Shown here piece by piece: positions 35,001 through 46,751 of a stretch of 64,000 bases of DNA. The position numbers and the translations under genes were made by a program. The notes below the pieces were generated by a model. The model was not told the DNA's origin and did not search any database. It saw nothing but the letters and a program-made list of their open reading frames with translations. Location: assembly GCA_008638375.1 (NCBI GenBank), contig CM018035.1, positions 5,825,077 through 5,889,076 of the forward strand, written 5' to 3'. Within the stretch, counting starts at the first letter, position 1. Each line of letters opens with the position of its first letter. The stretch comes from Nyssa sinensis (lineage: Eukaryota > Streptophyta > Magnoliopsida > Cornales > Nyssaceae).

Positions 35001-37810
35001 TTAGGTGATGCAGGATAAGTGCTTAAGTGATGAAGCGAATTCTTTTTTATGAGTCCTTGACCGAAGATAGACTAGATATTTTTGGATATTGTGTATTAAA
35101 GTTGTGTAATGTTATGCTACTCTTTGACTTGGAAGCTATGTCCTACAATGATGATATTTAATCGACTGATTAAGTTGTGTAGCTCATTTTGTGGATGTGA
35201 AAAGAGAAAAATTTATTCCGTTGCAATTGACTAAATGGTAATTAGAATGGTGTTATGATCATTGAGAGGCCTTAGTGACTAATCACGGGCCCCTAATCCG
35301 CATAGGCCGGGTTTCAGGGTCGTGACAGATGGCTATCAGTAACACATTATCAAATAACAAAACCTCACCAAATCCAGCTATATGAATTGAATTTGTCTCA
35401 AACCTGGGAACCGATCCAATCCATCAACAGGTCTTAACGGCAATGATAAAGGAAAAGTCTGGTATATAAGAGTAGTTAAAGAAATTAAGTAGAAGCAGAC
35501 CTTAGGGCCATAATGGTGAACAAGAGAGCCACCAATTGAAAATCCCATCAATGCCCCAATAGAGGAGCTCATTCCACACAAGCTCTGCATGTCACCAGCA
35601 AGAGAAGGATGACTTATACTGTTCTCTGTTATGCAGGCATCAATTGTCACATCTGCTATTGCTACCCCAGCGCTCCCTGCCATTAGAGACAACAAGGCAT
35701 ATGCAAGATGCAACTTCTCAGTGCAGCGACAGTATAAGCATGGAGATGACACCAAGAAAACCTGAAAGGAGAGCCAAGAGGGAGTTAATCAACTACATCA
35801 AGCTTAGATCTTCTTTGTCATTTAGGTCATTACGCACAAACTAACTTTGTTTTGGAGGGGGAAGGGAGAGGTTCGGTTTCGGTTCGGTTTCGGTTTGGTT
35901 TCTATACAGTGAGTTCCGCAAAGGAGCTATATGGCACCAGATTAATATTATCTACAAATTTATGCCAGGCAGGATGCATGCAGAGGACACAAATGAGATA
36001 TCAGGCTGGGATCTGGAGATTCCTATCAAGATTAATTCTATGGTACGTACATTAGATTAAAATATTCAAAGTCAGTTATCAGTCCTCTTCAAATTGATGC
36101 TGCATGGTCTGTTCAAATTTGTCAATCCATTTGACAGGGGCTTCTTGAATCACTTTGCCATTCTTGTCTAATTAGAAACACCATACATAACATGGAAGGG
36201 CCATAATGCCAGCATGATAAAAAATGACCAAACCTACTAATGCACAAAGGATAACATTTTCTTCATATACAATGCAACCAATTTGCTTTAAGGGTATACA
36301 ATGTTTGCCAGATGAGGTAGCGAAATAGAGAATCTAAATGTTTAGAAAGCTCATCCTCCCTTTTGTGTCAGGCTGGCCCAGCTCAATAGTTACATTGCAT
36401 ATTGAAAAGCACACGTCTAATTTTGAAAAAAAAAAATCTATTTTTGGGCATATTGACAAGTCCAAGAAAAATTCAAATAATATGCCCCAATTCCCATGTT
36501 TCAGAGGACTATAAGATTACCAATTAGTCACACGTAAAGAGGTTCAAGTGATTTGTCGGGAAAAAACTCTCTCTCCCTCTCTCTCACACACATTTTGGGA
36601 AAGCTAAGAAGAGGAGAGACCAGCGTTCTCAGCTGTCATGGGTATGGGTCCTATGGGAAAACCCTCTCTGTGTCCCTAAATTGCAATGCTCAATCGTAAG
36701 CACATTTCCACTAGTTAATTTACACATTAAAATAAATTCAACAGTAAAGCAGATGATCTTGGATTTTTTTTCCACTTAAAGCCTAATTTAATACTCAACT
36801 CAATAAAGCTTTATCTCAATTATTTTAGGTTGGTTACATGGATCATGTCTCGCCATTCTTCTCTATTTAAGACCATTCTTTCAGTTAGACGACACATTAT
36901 CATTTTTTTTACTACCTCTACTAAATTTAATTTTGCTCGCCCTCACCCTCACCCCAGCCCCAGCGCCCGCCCCCGCCCTCATCCCCTAGCATGACGACGC
37001 TCAATATTTAACCATGTTGCTCTTCCTTATTGTTACTAATTTTCATTGAACATGACCACACCACCTTAACCAGTTTTATCTCATTTTATCTCTTACAAGT
37101 GCTACTCCTATCATCTCACAAATATGTTCATTTCTAATTGCACTGCCAAAGGTTGGGTTTCTCCCTTCCCAGCACCCTGCATTGGTAAGGAGGGGGCATG
37201 TGCTTTAAAAGAGAACCCAAAATATAAAATACAAAACTTTTCAAGTTTAGTTGATTCATCTTAACAGAAATAAAAGGTTTACGAGATGGTCCAAATTAAA
37301 AATGTAATTAATGTTAAAGCAATCCACATTCGCCACTAATAAAGGTGCTAACAGTGAGCATTCCCAAAAGATCAAACAACATATTTTCGTCTAAAATAAT
37401 TGTTAATCAACAATTAATCACTGAATAAAACGTACACATGATTTACCGGCAAAAACAAAATATGGCCGCCTCCGGTAACCAATAATGGGAACAATATCAG
37501 TGAGAAGACCCCATAGAGGCTTGACAATCCAAGGAATTTGAATTATTCCAAAATAAACCTGTGCTTCAGAGGGTTGTACCTTCTGCTCATCTTTCATGTA
37601 GTACTGCATACTTACACGACTCAGACCCATACTCAAACCTTGATTGATTCCATAAACAATCACCACACTCGACACAAAGCTCCAGTGCAACTCATCACCA
37701 AGCATTCTAACCCAATATATTGGTCTCAGTATATAACCCAACAATCCCCCTTTTTGTCTTTTCTCCCTGTGGGTCTGTCTCTCAATTCGAAGACTCTCTT
37801 CTTCGTCCAT
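29615..37810 (-). CDS. FBT-like: Folate-biopterin transporter family protein; two frame breaks
   Basis: Minus-strand exons: 37810-37447, 35761-35501, 30980-30885, 30804-30634, 30207-29615. Total length is 1485 nt, three more than 495 codons less one, and equals about 493 residues once the breaks are allowed for; the family is about 500. Diagnostic blocks include [117 protein letters not shown] and [16 protein letters not shown]. Members are 12-helix major-facilitator membrane proteins moving folates or pterins, in plants often in plastids; this substrate is inferred. One extra base near 35711-35726 brings an in-frame TGA. A +2 (or -1) change near 30176-30187 shifts the last exon. Everything else is well conserved. 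A solo LTR lies in intron 2. Confidence 0.83.
31473..35327 (+). mobile_element. Solo LTR, same family as 16929-20533, copy 2
   Basis: It starts TGTAACACCCAAACCCG and ends GGGTCGTGACA, over about 3.86 kb with no coding domains. The sequence from about 33360 to the end aligns closely with 18480-20533. The right flank is GATGG (35328-35332). GATGG also occurs on the left at 31467-31471, one G away from the TGTAAC terminus, so the target duplication is nearly perfect with one extra G. It lies antisense in intron 2 of the transporter gene, as copy 1 does in its host. Long open frames at 32648-33186 are composition-driven. Confidence 0.75.
34321..34563 (+). repeat. 120-bp tandem duplication inside solo LTR copy 2
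   Basis: The block from TTCTATGATTGGTCATTATT to CTGGCCATAGAA (34321-34440) is repeated at about 34443-34563 with few changes. The corresponding part of copy 1 (about 19512-19628) has a single unit, so the duplication happened in this copy or its lineage. Confidence 0.85.
36795..37160 (-). mobile_element. RTE-type LINE remnant, reverse orientation
   Basis: On the minus strand 37150-37040 translates with one stop to [19 protein letters not shown] and then LRWCGHV. This is the C-terminal end of RTE-type plant LINE ORFs (RNE..., VGVA...DKMRE...LRWFGHV). On the + strand 36795-36900 carries the matching tail (AATAAAGCTTTATCTCAA ... GGTTGGTTACATGGATC). It is inserted in sense orientation with the transporter gene in intron 1. 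A C-rich simple stretch lies inside at 36938-36985. Confidence 0.65.
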
Positions 37811-38059
37811 AACTCAAAATTTTGACAAAACAACGGACACCCAGATCAGGGATCGGTGTCAATGGAGAAAGTAACAACTACCCAGATCGTAAATCGTGTT
37901 TCCAGCTCGGTGGTTCCAGAAAGTCAGAGCCATACCCGAGGTTTTGTATTGGGCTCTGTATATTTTGTTTGTGTAACAAAGGCAATACAAAGCAAAGTGA
38001 TCAGCTAGGGAGACGAAAGGGGGAAGAAAAAGAAAACGGTGAGCTCGGATCATAACAGA

Positions 38060-41000
38060 CCGAAAAATTGACTAAATAATCGATATTTTGAGTCGTTGAC
38101 CAGTATAACTTCATATGAATCTTCGCCTATCGCCATATTCGAATGACTTGGTTTTGGTTTCTTGGTATTTGTTTAGGGGGTCGATGACAAATATCCGAGT
38201 GCTTAAAATTGACATAGTCATGAAACATGCAGCAACGGTCCACGTCCAGCAGCAACTCCCGCTGTAAGGTTAAACCGGCTATCATATTAAATTTTGATCA
38301 GCTAACAAGTAAAAAATTATACTTCAATCATAGTTTTCATTCTTTTCAAAATTTAATTAAAATCAATTATTCAATTAAATATAATTTTTGTTTTAATAAA
38401 TTACTATTTACATCAATTTTTTAAATTATAAAATATCAATAATTGTTCAGATTTGAGAATATTTTTTTTTTCAACAATTGAGAATAGTAGTTGAGAAGAA
38501 AAACGGTAGTTTTGTAAAAAAAATAATATTTCATTATTAAAATATAAATATCAAAAAAATAATTTTTTGGTACTGCAGTATTACTAAAATTTAGTTTTAG
38601 CAAAACTAAAATTATCTTTACTATTAGAATTGGTCTTATTGTGTACTTGCTTATAAGGCAACATGTGATTTGCTCAAAGTAACAGCTCTAACAGTTGAAT
38701 CATTGGAGTTACTATAGTTATATTTTAGTAACTTAACTCGAAAACAGTATTCTAACAATTAGTTATTTATGCTTTCAAAATTTGACTGAGTCCAATGTTT
38801 TTTAAAATATGACTTTTGTTTTAATAGTTACTACTTATCTCAACGGTCCAAATTGTTCCAAATGTATTATCCAAATTTGACCAAAAGTTCTTTTTTTTTT
38901 ATTTATTTTTTTTACGCTCTAACTGCAATGATATTTGAAAAGAGATTCGTAATTTTGACAAAAAATAACATTTCATTATTGTAGTATAAATGTCAAGAAA
39001 TGACTTTTTAGTGTTGTGACACTATTAAAATTTAGATCTAGCATGACTAAAATGACTTTTACTATTTACTCTTCCAAAATAAAATGTAAATTAAGTAGCG
39101 AATCCGGACCATAAATTTAGTGGGCAAAAATACAAAAATTGAAATTTACTAATAAGGACTCTCGTAAAACTATGAAGAAAAAAATTGAGAGAAAATTTCC
39201 TTTTTAAAAAAAAATTATTGATAAGATGTCAAAATTTTAAAATTTTGGGAGCATTCCAATGGTTATTTTTAGTTATGATTAACCACTTAAGTATAAATGT
39301 AATTGAAATTATTCATAAATCAAGTTAATATATATGATTCATAAAAAAAATACTTGATACTCTATGTTATTAGTGTCCTTCAAGGATCGCTCTCAAATTA
39401 AAAGTATTATACAAATTCATATAACTTAAATGGTTATTTTTAGTTATGATTAACCACTTAAGTATTGTTACATCAATTTAAAAAAAAAAAATTGAACTAT
39501 TCTTTTAGACAGAATCACCTCTTTACATAAGGCCATGAGTTTCAATACAATAAATGTATATAAAAATACTTGTTTGTATTTAAAAGTAACAAGAAAAATA
39601 GTTAATTATATTTATCTTCGTGTGTTTTTTTTGAAATGATATTGTTCTCTCTCTTAAAATTGTCGAGCAGATTACATTAGCGAGAAGTATGAATTTACTT
39701 GATTATTTTATGTTTGACCGATAAATTTTAATAAAATATTCAACAATTTCTAAAATAACCTTATCTACTTCTTTTTTTATACAAATGAAGGAAGAAAGAA
39801 TATCGACCTCACACCAATTATATCCGGAATAGGCACCAAACTATCACAATGCCACCACCTGCATCCACCATAACCATCACTGTACTACTGCCTCACAGTA
39901 AATCTCCATCACCTCTCTCCAATGATACAAATACACATTTCCAACCCTTCAATAATTTCTTGGCAATGCTTTAACAAAATTCAATTTTCTTTATAAAATT
40001 TTCTTTGCAATATGGATTTTGTTTGACAGATTTCAATTTTTAGAATCCAAACATATAATTTTTTATAAAAAATAGACTTATATATTGTAAGTTATTTAAT
40101 TTTAAAGTTTCAAAAATAAACAGTGATGACATGACTAGTTGGTGTAGGTTTGATGGAAAGAAGCGTGTATTAGAAAAAAGATCCTTATTTTTGTAAGTGG
40201 TAAAGTGTGGTAATTTTGTCATTAAAAGTAAAATAATAGTGTCACTTTATCGTTATGTCGATTTATGACTACATAATTTAAAAACTCGAAGTCTTTGAGG
40301 GTTAAGATATTTTTCCTCATCTCTAAACAATTATTTTGAGGAACCTTCCACTAATTAATTAATTATTAAATTATGTAATAGGGTATGTATTTACACATGC
40401 ACATATGGACGTATATATATATATATATATATATGAGAATATGTATCGGTTAATGTTAGTTAGAGTCCATTTTGAAGAGTTTCAGATTTTAGAGAATAGA
40501 TTTTATAAAATTGATTATTGGATAATAGATTTTGAATAATATAACCAATTTGTTATTCGAGTGTTTAGTAAAAATTACGTAGGGTGATTCTAAATGAAAT
40601 TTTTTTTTTTTTTGACCTTTATATTGTATATATATTGAATAATGTATAAGTGGTGACTTCAAGATAAAAGTTGTAAAAAACTAAACTTATTTTGAGAATA
40701 TGTTTTTTTAACTTCTTCAAACCATGGTTTTGAAATTATAATTTTGCGAGTCCTATTACAAAACTCTATTTTGAAAAAATTAGTTATACATTTTAAAATT
40801 TAATTTTATACTTTCTCATGTACCAAAATCACAGTTTGAATGGGACAATCGGCCCTAAACGGGGGGCTCTTAGAGCTCTTTGATTTTTTTTTATTATTCC
40901 TTTACTTAAATTAGTATAATTACTCGCTTGATGCATATAGATAAATTCGAAACAAAGAAAGGATTACAATACCACTTCAATCTTAAATTTTGCTATTTTA

Positions 41001-42335
41001 AGTATATTTAATATAGTTTGTAACTTTTGAAGTAATTTTAAAAATGCTATTAACAACTTAGATTGAAATTTTATTTAAATATTTTATTTATTAAACATTT
41101 TAAGTATAGAATTTTTTTTCCCTACTTGTCACTTAATTGTATTATTGGATTTTTGTAACAAAGTTAATTTTAAAACAAGATTTTTAATTTCAAAACGCGG
41201 GATATGTGTTTGACAAATTATTAATTTTAAATTTTTTTAATTTTATATAATTTAGAATATCATATTTAAATGTATTTTTACAGTTTCTAAAAAATTAATT
41301 ACAAAATTTTTAAAATTATTTTTTAAAAAATTATATCTGAATCACTATCCAAGTACAACTTAATTCCAACTTGGTGTTGAGAAGAAAGAACTTTGCAATA
41401 TTTTTATAATTGTCTAAATCAACTTAACGTGATTTAGAAATAGTTGGACTCTATATTTTTTTTAAAATTTGTAATTATTATAAAATGGGTTTGCCAAATG
41501 AGTAAATAGCCATTATAATCTTTTACTCTCATTTAACAAGGGTAGAGTTGTTACTTGGCAATAGATAAAGGTATTATGAACATATAAATAAATAAATAAA
41601 TAAAAATTTATTTGAAGACCTAATTTTAGCTGTTATTATTATGAAAAAAGGGATAAATTTATATAAAAGATGAGTATAATTTTAAAAATTACGTAAAAAT
41701 AAAGTTAATATAATTACCTATAAAAAAATCATTGGAAAAAATCGATCATACATAAAATTGTTATACTTAATTTGTTAAAGTAATACTTTTAGATACAAAG
41801 TGATATACAACTCATAATAATAAATGCAAGTGATCTTGTCACCTTGTCTCTAATAGTGGAGATTATATGATTAAAAAATTGATTTTAGTTTATACTGACA
41901 TTCTTGAAGTTTATGATAATTATATTGATCTTTTTTAAATTTTTTGAAATTATACTATATCTCTTACTTTTATTAACAAATTATAAATATCTCCTTTAAT
42001 TATTAATTTTTTTTCTTCAAAATGACAAAACTATCCGTTTCATTTTTATATTTTTTTTAATTTTGGTCAATTTTTTTTCTAAATTTTTATAAAGGTTTTT
42101 TATTTTATATAAAAATAAATTTAGGATCCTAATCAATATTTATTTGAAAATAAAAATAATTCAAAAAGTTGAAAAATGTAAAAAAGGAAAAACATGAAAA
42201 GAATAGTTATGTGATTTTGAAAAAAAAAATTAACTGAAATTGAGTATTTATAATAGATAAAATAGAAAAAAATATTATAATTATTAGGAACATATTAGTG
42301 TAATTTATTCTAATTTTTAAAGGTTTTCAATTTGT
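38060..42335. other. AT-rich intergenic region with repeats
   Basis: 37820-38060 is probably the 5' UTR or promoter of the transporter. The rest has no gene I can support. 38240-38640 and 38700-39080 look like two diverged copies of one unit; shared order is 'ttttgttttaataRttact', 'aataatatttcatt', 'tactaaaatttag', 'actaaaatta'. An exact 37-bp direct repeat is at 39258/39429. 40405-40432 is (AT)n. Remaining sequence is very AT-rich. Confidence 0.45.
39258..39465. repeat. Exact 37-bp direct repeat
   Basis: AATGGTTATTTTTAGTTATG followed by ATTAACCACTTAAGTAT occurs at 39258-39294 and again at 39429-39465, with 134 bp between. No mismatches were found by eye. Confidence 0.85.
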
Positions 42336-42343
42336 TAGGCATA

Positions 42344-42762
42344 AAATAAACCAACTTGAAGAACTGGTTTTTTTGAGGTGGTGCAATGCATGCTTAAGGC
42401 ACGAGCTGACGAGGAAGAATCAAGAACAAGAACAAGAACAAGAACAACAAGGTGATAAAAAGAAGAACCAGTTGGAGTTAGATTTTGGAGGAAGTGGAGA
42501 AATAGAAGATTTTGGCTTAGAGAATGAATTAAATGGTTCAGTTTTGGAGCATAGTCAAGCTCACCCAAAGAAGGGAAAGTTAATTGCTAAGCTTAAGAGA
42601 TGTGTGGAAGGAGGTGAAAAAAAAAGCAGAAAATGGATGAGAAAAACAAGCATCAAATCAAGTGCTTTGGAAGGCATTCGGTTTCAGATGGGGCAGGGGA
42701 AGGACATCTTTCCCCAAGGAAGTCATTTTCTAGTGCATGATTCATGTGTCTTGCAACTCACT
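42344..42762 (+). pseudogene. CHUP1-like gene fragment (C-terminal part)
   Basis: From about 42344 the frame reads QLEELVFLRWCNACLRHEL, then a Glu/Gln repeat, LELDFGGSGEIEDFGL, LNGSVLEHS and KGKLIAKLKRCVEGGEK. After a run of nine A at 42617-42625 the frame shifts and continues KHQIKCFGRHSVSDGAGEGH and RKSFSSA, then stop. This is the C-terminal part of CHUP1-like coiled-coil proteins, which in the founding member organise actin-based chloroplast positioning. There is no upstream gene body, so it is a partial copy. One missing A in the run would explain the shift. The sequence after the stop resembles a 3' UTR and may have been copied with it. Confidence 0.75.
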
Positions 42763-43380
42763 TTTCATACTAAATGTACATTGATTCCAAAGTATTGCTT
42801 GGATGCATAGAACTTTTTAAAGGGGTTAAGAAAGTGCAGTGAATCTCAAACTTTGCCGTTGCAATCAAAACCATAACGCAGTGGGGTCCCTAATGAAGAT
42901 GGATGAAAAACATTGTCAAAGCATATAAACGAAGTGATATGATTGAGCTTGTGTGAAACCCTCATCATATTTGACTTTGATATGTTGTGTTCCACATCAA
43001 TTGAGTGATCCAATTATCCAAAACACTGTTTTCAGTACAACTCACACTGTCAGCTTACAATTGGGGACACATGCAACTAAATCTCCCCTTTCAAAGGTGC
43101 CATCGGTGGGATTGGAGGGAGTTAAAAATTATTTTGAAAAGAAAGGGGAAAAGAAACGTGTGAAAGAAAGAGAAGGAAAGTGTGTCATGAAAGAAAAGTG
43201 TGACATGGCGAGCCACGTCACAGTGCCATATCAATGCTATATCAATGTGGATAAAAAATGGAAAAATTTTGTTAGGATACCTAACATTATTCTAAAAATA
43301 AATATATTTGTATATTTAAATGCGCACATCCTACGAGTTTGTTTGTTTGGTGAGAAAATGGGAGAAATACACAATCTTTT

Positions 43381-43404
43381 GTGTGTGTGTGTGTGTGTGT
43401 GTGT
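43381..43404. repeat. GT microsatellite
   Basis: (GT)12 tract between the CHUP1-like fragment and the second 225-bp repeat. Confidence 0.9.
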
Positions 43405-43910
43405 TTGCTAAATAAGAAAATATGAGAAATTTGAAGTCAGATAGCAGTATGATAATTCTTTATATATTTTTTTTTTAATTTGAGGGGTAATAAGATAATT
43501 TTATTTTATTTATTGATAGTATTATGAGACAAATTCTGACAAAAAAAAAATCAGTATAAATTTTAGAACTTCAAGAATCTATTGCATAATATTGATAAAT
43601 TTTGAAGTTAAGTATAATTTAACCTTTAATAATTTATTTATCTCCGGTGGTGCGATGGGAAAGGTATCCTCAAAATCACCCATTTCATTTTTATATTTTT
43701 TTTAATTTTGGTCAATTTTTTTTCTAACTTTTTATAAAGATTTTTTATTTTATATAAAAATAAATTTAGGATCCTAATCAATATTTATTTGAAAATAAAA
43801 ATAATTCAAAAAATTGAAAAATGTAAAAAAAGGAAAAACATGAAAAGAATAGTTATGTGATTTTGAAAAAAAAAAATTAACTGAAATTGAGTATTTATAA
43901 TATATAAAAT

Positions 43911-46113
43911 TCAGGTTAAGGAAAAATGTCTCAACAGAAAACACAAAAACTTGGGCTGATTTTTTTTATTTGTGATAAAGGTGAACTTCAGGAGCATCAA
44001 GCGCTGGTATTTTTTGTAAATAACGCTAATTCTCTGGGCATTTTCGGAGCTGCAATTCGCAGGCTAGGCGAATGGAGGTATTTGTAGCGGGCTGGAAACG
44101 ACCTTCGACCAGGCTTCGCACGTGTTCTGGGGCAAAGAATCCCTGCCAAACAGTCCAAATGCGCGTGGGCTTTGAAAACTACAGGCTACAACCTCTGTTT
44201 GGGCCTATTAAAGGCGGCCCCAAACGGGCTCTTAAGGTGGTTTAAGTAAATTCAAAATCGGTTTTCATGAGTTTAGATAAACCGATTTAAATTGTTTATT
44301 GTTTGGCCAGTGCTTACCAATAGTATAATTATTCACTCCTATTCCTCAAAATATATTTAAAACTTCAGTAAAATCATATTTAAAGATGAGTTAATTTTTC
44401 TTAAAATTAAATAAACAATTCATTAAAGAATTTTTAAATAGTCCATTCGTATGAGTAATACTAGTTTTATCATAACATTTTACCTAAAAAATTTACCTGC
44501 AAACGTAGTTATTCGGGTGATAGTAAATTCAATCTTTTGATTCTAATTATGTCAAATAAATCTAAAAGACTTAATTGACTAATACTTTAACAGTCACATC
44601 AATAAGTTAAAAAATAGATATTATTGATAAAACATACATGAAGGTTGAAATCCAATTGCCTATCAAAACAAATCATATGTATTGCATACTACTTTTTGGG
44701 CTTTTCCTAAACTATATTATATGCAGAAAAAGCATATAGCACTTATTCCCATCCAAAATTTCTTTGCATCTTTTAATGGTTCATATAAAGTCGCTCATTT
44801 CGCAGAAGAAGAAACTCTTAAAATAATACTTATATATATATATATGTAGGTTATAAAATAAAAAACCAAATAGATTACAAATATTCAAATAAAATGGGTC
44901 AAAAAATTTCAGGTCGCATCAGGTCATCAATTGATCATAAAAAATTCAAGTAAATTTATAACAAACACCCAACAAATAGTTTGATTGGAAGAGTTCTTAG
45001 GTAGATTACCTAAAGGTCCTTCGTTCAATTGGACAGAGGTCACCTCACGTACAACTAAAGTTGTGAAAAAATATTTTAATTATTTGTTCGAGGAACAAGC
45101 CACATGTGAAATTCCTCATCATTATCAAATATATATATATGGTAAATTATAGTAATCTTTTTTGAGATTTTTGAAATTATACCTGTTCATTTTTTTTTTA
45201 ATTTATTAAATTTTGACCATTTTATTTTAATTTCAAAAAAATATTGGTAAAAATCTTAAATTATTTTATATAAAATAAAAAAACTTTAAAAATAGTTATA
45301 AAAAAGTTAAAATTGAAAAAATGAAAAATCTTATAATTTTAAAAAATATAAATACCATTGTAAAAAATTTCAAAAAATAACAATATAATTTACCCATCTA
45401 TATATATATAAATTATGAGGTGAGAGTCAAGCATAAGTACACCTTACATGCATGCGCTGAGCACCTCTTCTGAACTTCCAGTACTTGATTTACCTGTTTT
45501 TACTCATATGTTTCATCCGGGCAGCCCGGAGAGAAGTACTGTTTGAGAAACGAAATAATATTTGAATGGACCAGATTCATTCCCATAATTAATATTCTTA
45601 ATATATATTATATGATCCCTATTAATAATTTTTTCTTATTTTTATTTTTATTATATGTATCAATTTATGTTATTGTGTTGTATTTAAATCGTGTCAAAAC
45701 AACTATATTTGAAAATATGTATTCATCGTAATATAATATTATTACCTAATTATATCCGGTTTCAAAATTCAAACCCAACTCTTTTATTAAGCATATTACA
45801 ACATGATTAATTCATTTATTTTAATTTTTAATTTTTAAATAAAAAATTTACCTATCTTTTTATATGTATAAATAATTTTTAAATTTTTATATGAGACGAA
45901 ATATTTTAACTCATGTTATTTTTTTTATAATTAAACATATTAAATTATGTTAAATGAGTTGACATTATTAAAACTTAAATACGACATGTTTATTCATTGT
46001 GTTATCTATATTAATCTATTTATATTTAATTTAAACTCATTAATTTTATGTCGTATTAAAATTATATTGTCATACAGTGACAAAAATTGACACTCTTGGT
46101 TTTTACCTTAGTT
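43911..46113. other. Intergenic region upstream of the Tat element
   Basis: 43940-44240 is clearly richer in G+C than its surroundings and may be a mobile-element remnant; I cannot classify it. 44240-46113 is AT-rich. 44978-45042 looks tRNA-derived (separate entry), and 44850-44960 resembles the fragment at 11440-11840. No gene is supported. Confidence 0.4.
44978..45042 (+). mobile_element. tRNA-derived SINE-like fragment
   Basis: The run TAGTTTGATTGGAAGAGTTC ... GGTCCTTCGTTCAATTGGAC follows the A-box/B-box spacing of plant tRNA-derived SINEs (TAGCTCAGTTGGYARAG ... GGTTCGANTCC). No body or tail can be delimited. Confidence 0.4.
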
Positions 46114-46118
46114 CCCAC

Positions 46119-46673
46119 TGATATACCATAAAAGGACAGGCCGATCAACACTTGACACGTATGACCACAGTCCGATTTATGTTCAGCTAACATGATTCTC
46201 GCTCAGCCAATGACATCCAGATCGTCACATAAGGTCGGAAGTGACCAAACGAATATATCCAGAACTGATCACAGGGTCCAGACCATAGCTTCAGATCTCG
46301 TCACCGCCTTAGCGGATTCCGAGCAGAGAATAAGGAAGCAGTCTCCAATACGGAAACTACCATTTATGATTATCTCCATCTACGACTCAATGCCCACAAG
46401 GTAACTACAATCTCCGATGAACATATCCCTATATTCATGGCGTTGAATCCTAATCAACTTAGGAAAGCTTCGGCCTATATATTAAACCCTAGAAGTACGC
46501 TTTTATTTTCATGCTCATTCTTTGACTTTCAATACAGTCTTTCAATTCCCTTACTTACTTAAGCATCGGAGCGGCTACCGCCGGAGCCAATCCGGTGGTC
46601 CTCTGATCATCTTTCTGAGTGTTCTACAGGTCACGGAGCCCTCACGTGTTGCGAGTCAAAAAGTGCAGCATCA
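46119..46673 (+). repeat. 5' LTR
   Basis: 555 bp, TG...CA. It has a TATA-like TATATATTAAACCC near 46477-46490 and a CACGTG at 46643-46648. It differs from the 3' LTR at 46407 (A/G), 46494 (A/G) and 46597 (G/A) only; all three are transitions and there are no indels. Confidence 0.95.
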
Positions 46674-46676
46674 GTT

Positions 46677-46694
46677 TGGCGCCGTCTGTGGGAA
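46677..46694 (+). other. Primer-binding site
   Basis: TGGCGCCGTCTGTGGGA begins three bases after the 5' LTR end. The first ten bases are complementary to the 3' end expected for plant tRNA-Asp (GACGGCGCCA). The complementarity is short, so the exact primer is an inference. Confidence 0.7.
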
Positions 46695-46751
46695 CCGACT
46701 AATCTCTACGTGCTTTATTCGTAAACCCATCTTTTTCCCCACCGGAAAACC

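Larger units (their letters stand above)
42038..43910. repeat. Near-identical 225-bp direct repeats
   Basis: 42038-42262 and 43683-43910 are almost the same, from TTTCATTTTTATATTTTTTT to GAGTATTTATAATA. The few differences are mainly in A and T runs. They flank about 1.4 kb that contains the CHUP1-like fragment. A more diverged relative occurs near 26940-27180 and possibly 45150-45390, so the sequence is a dispersed family. The near identity of this pair points to a recent local copy. Confidence 0.85.

Noticed and set aside
42953..43411. 152-codon plus-strand frame after the CHUP1-like fragment
   Set aside because: Starts in probable 3' UTR and ends in a GT microsatellite; no conserved content.
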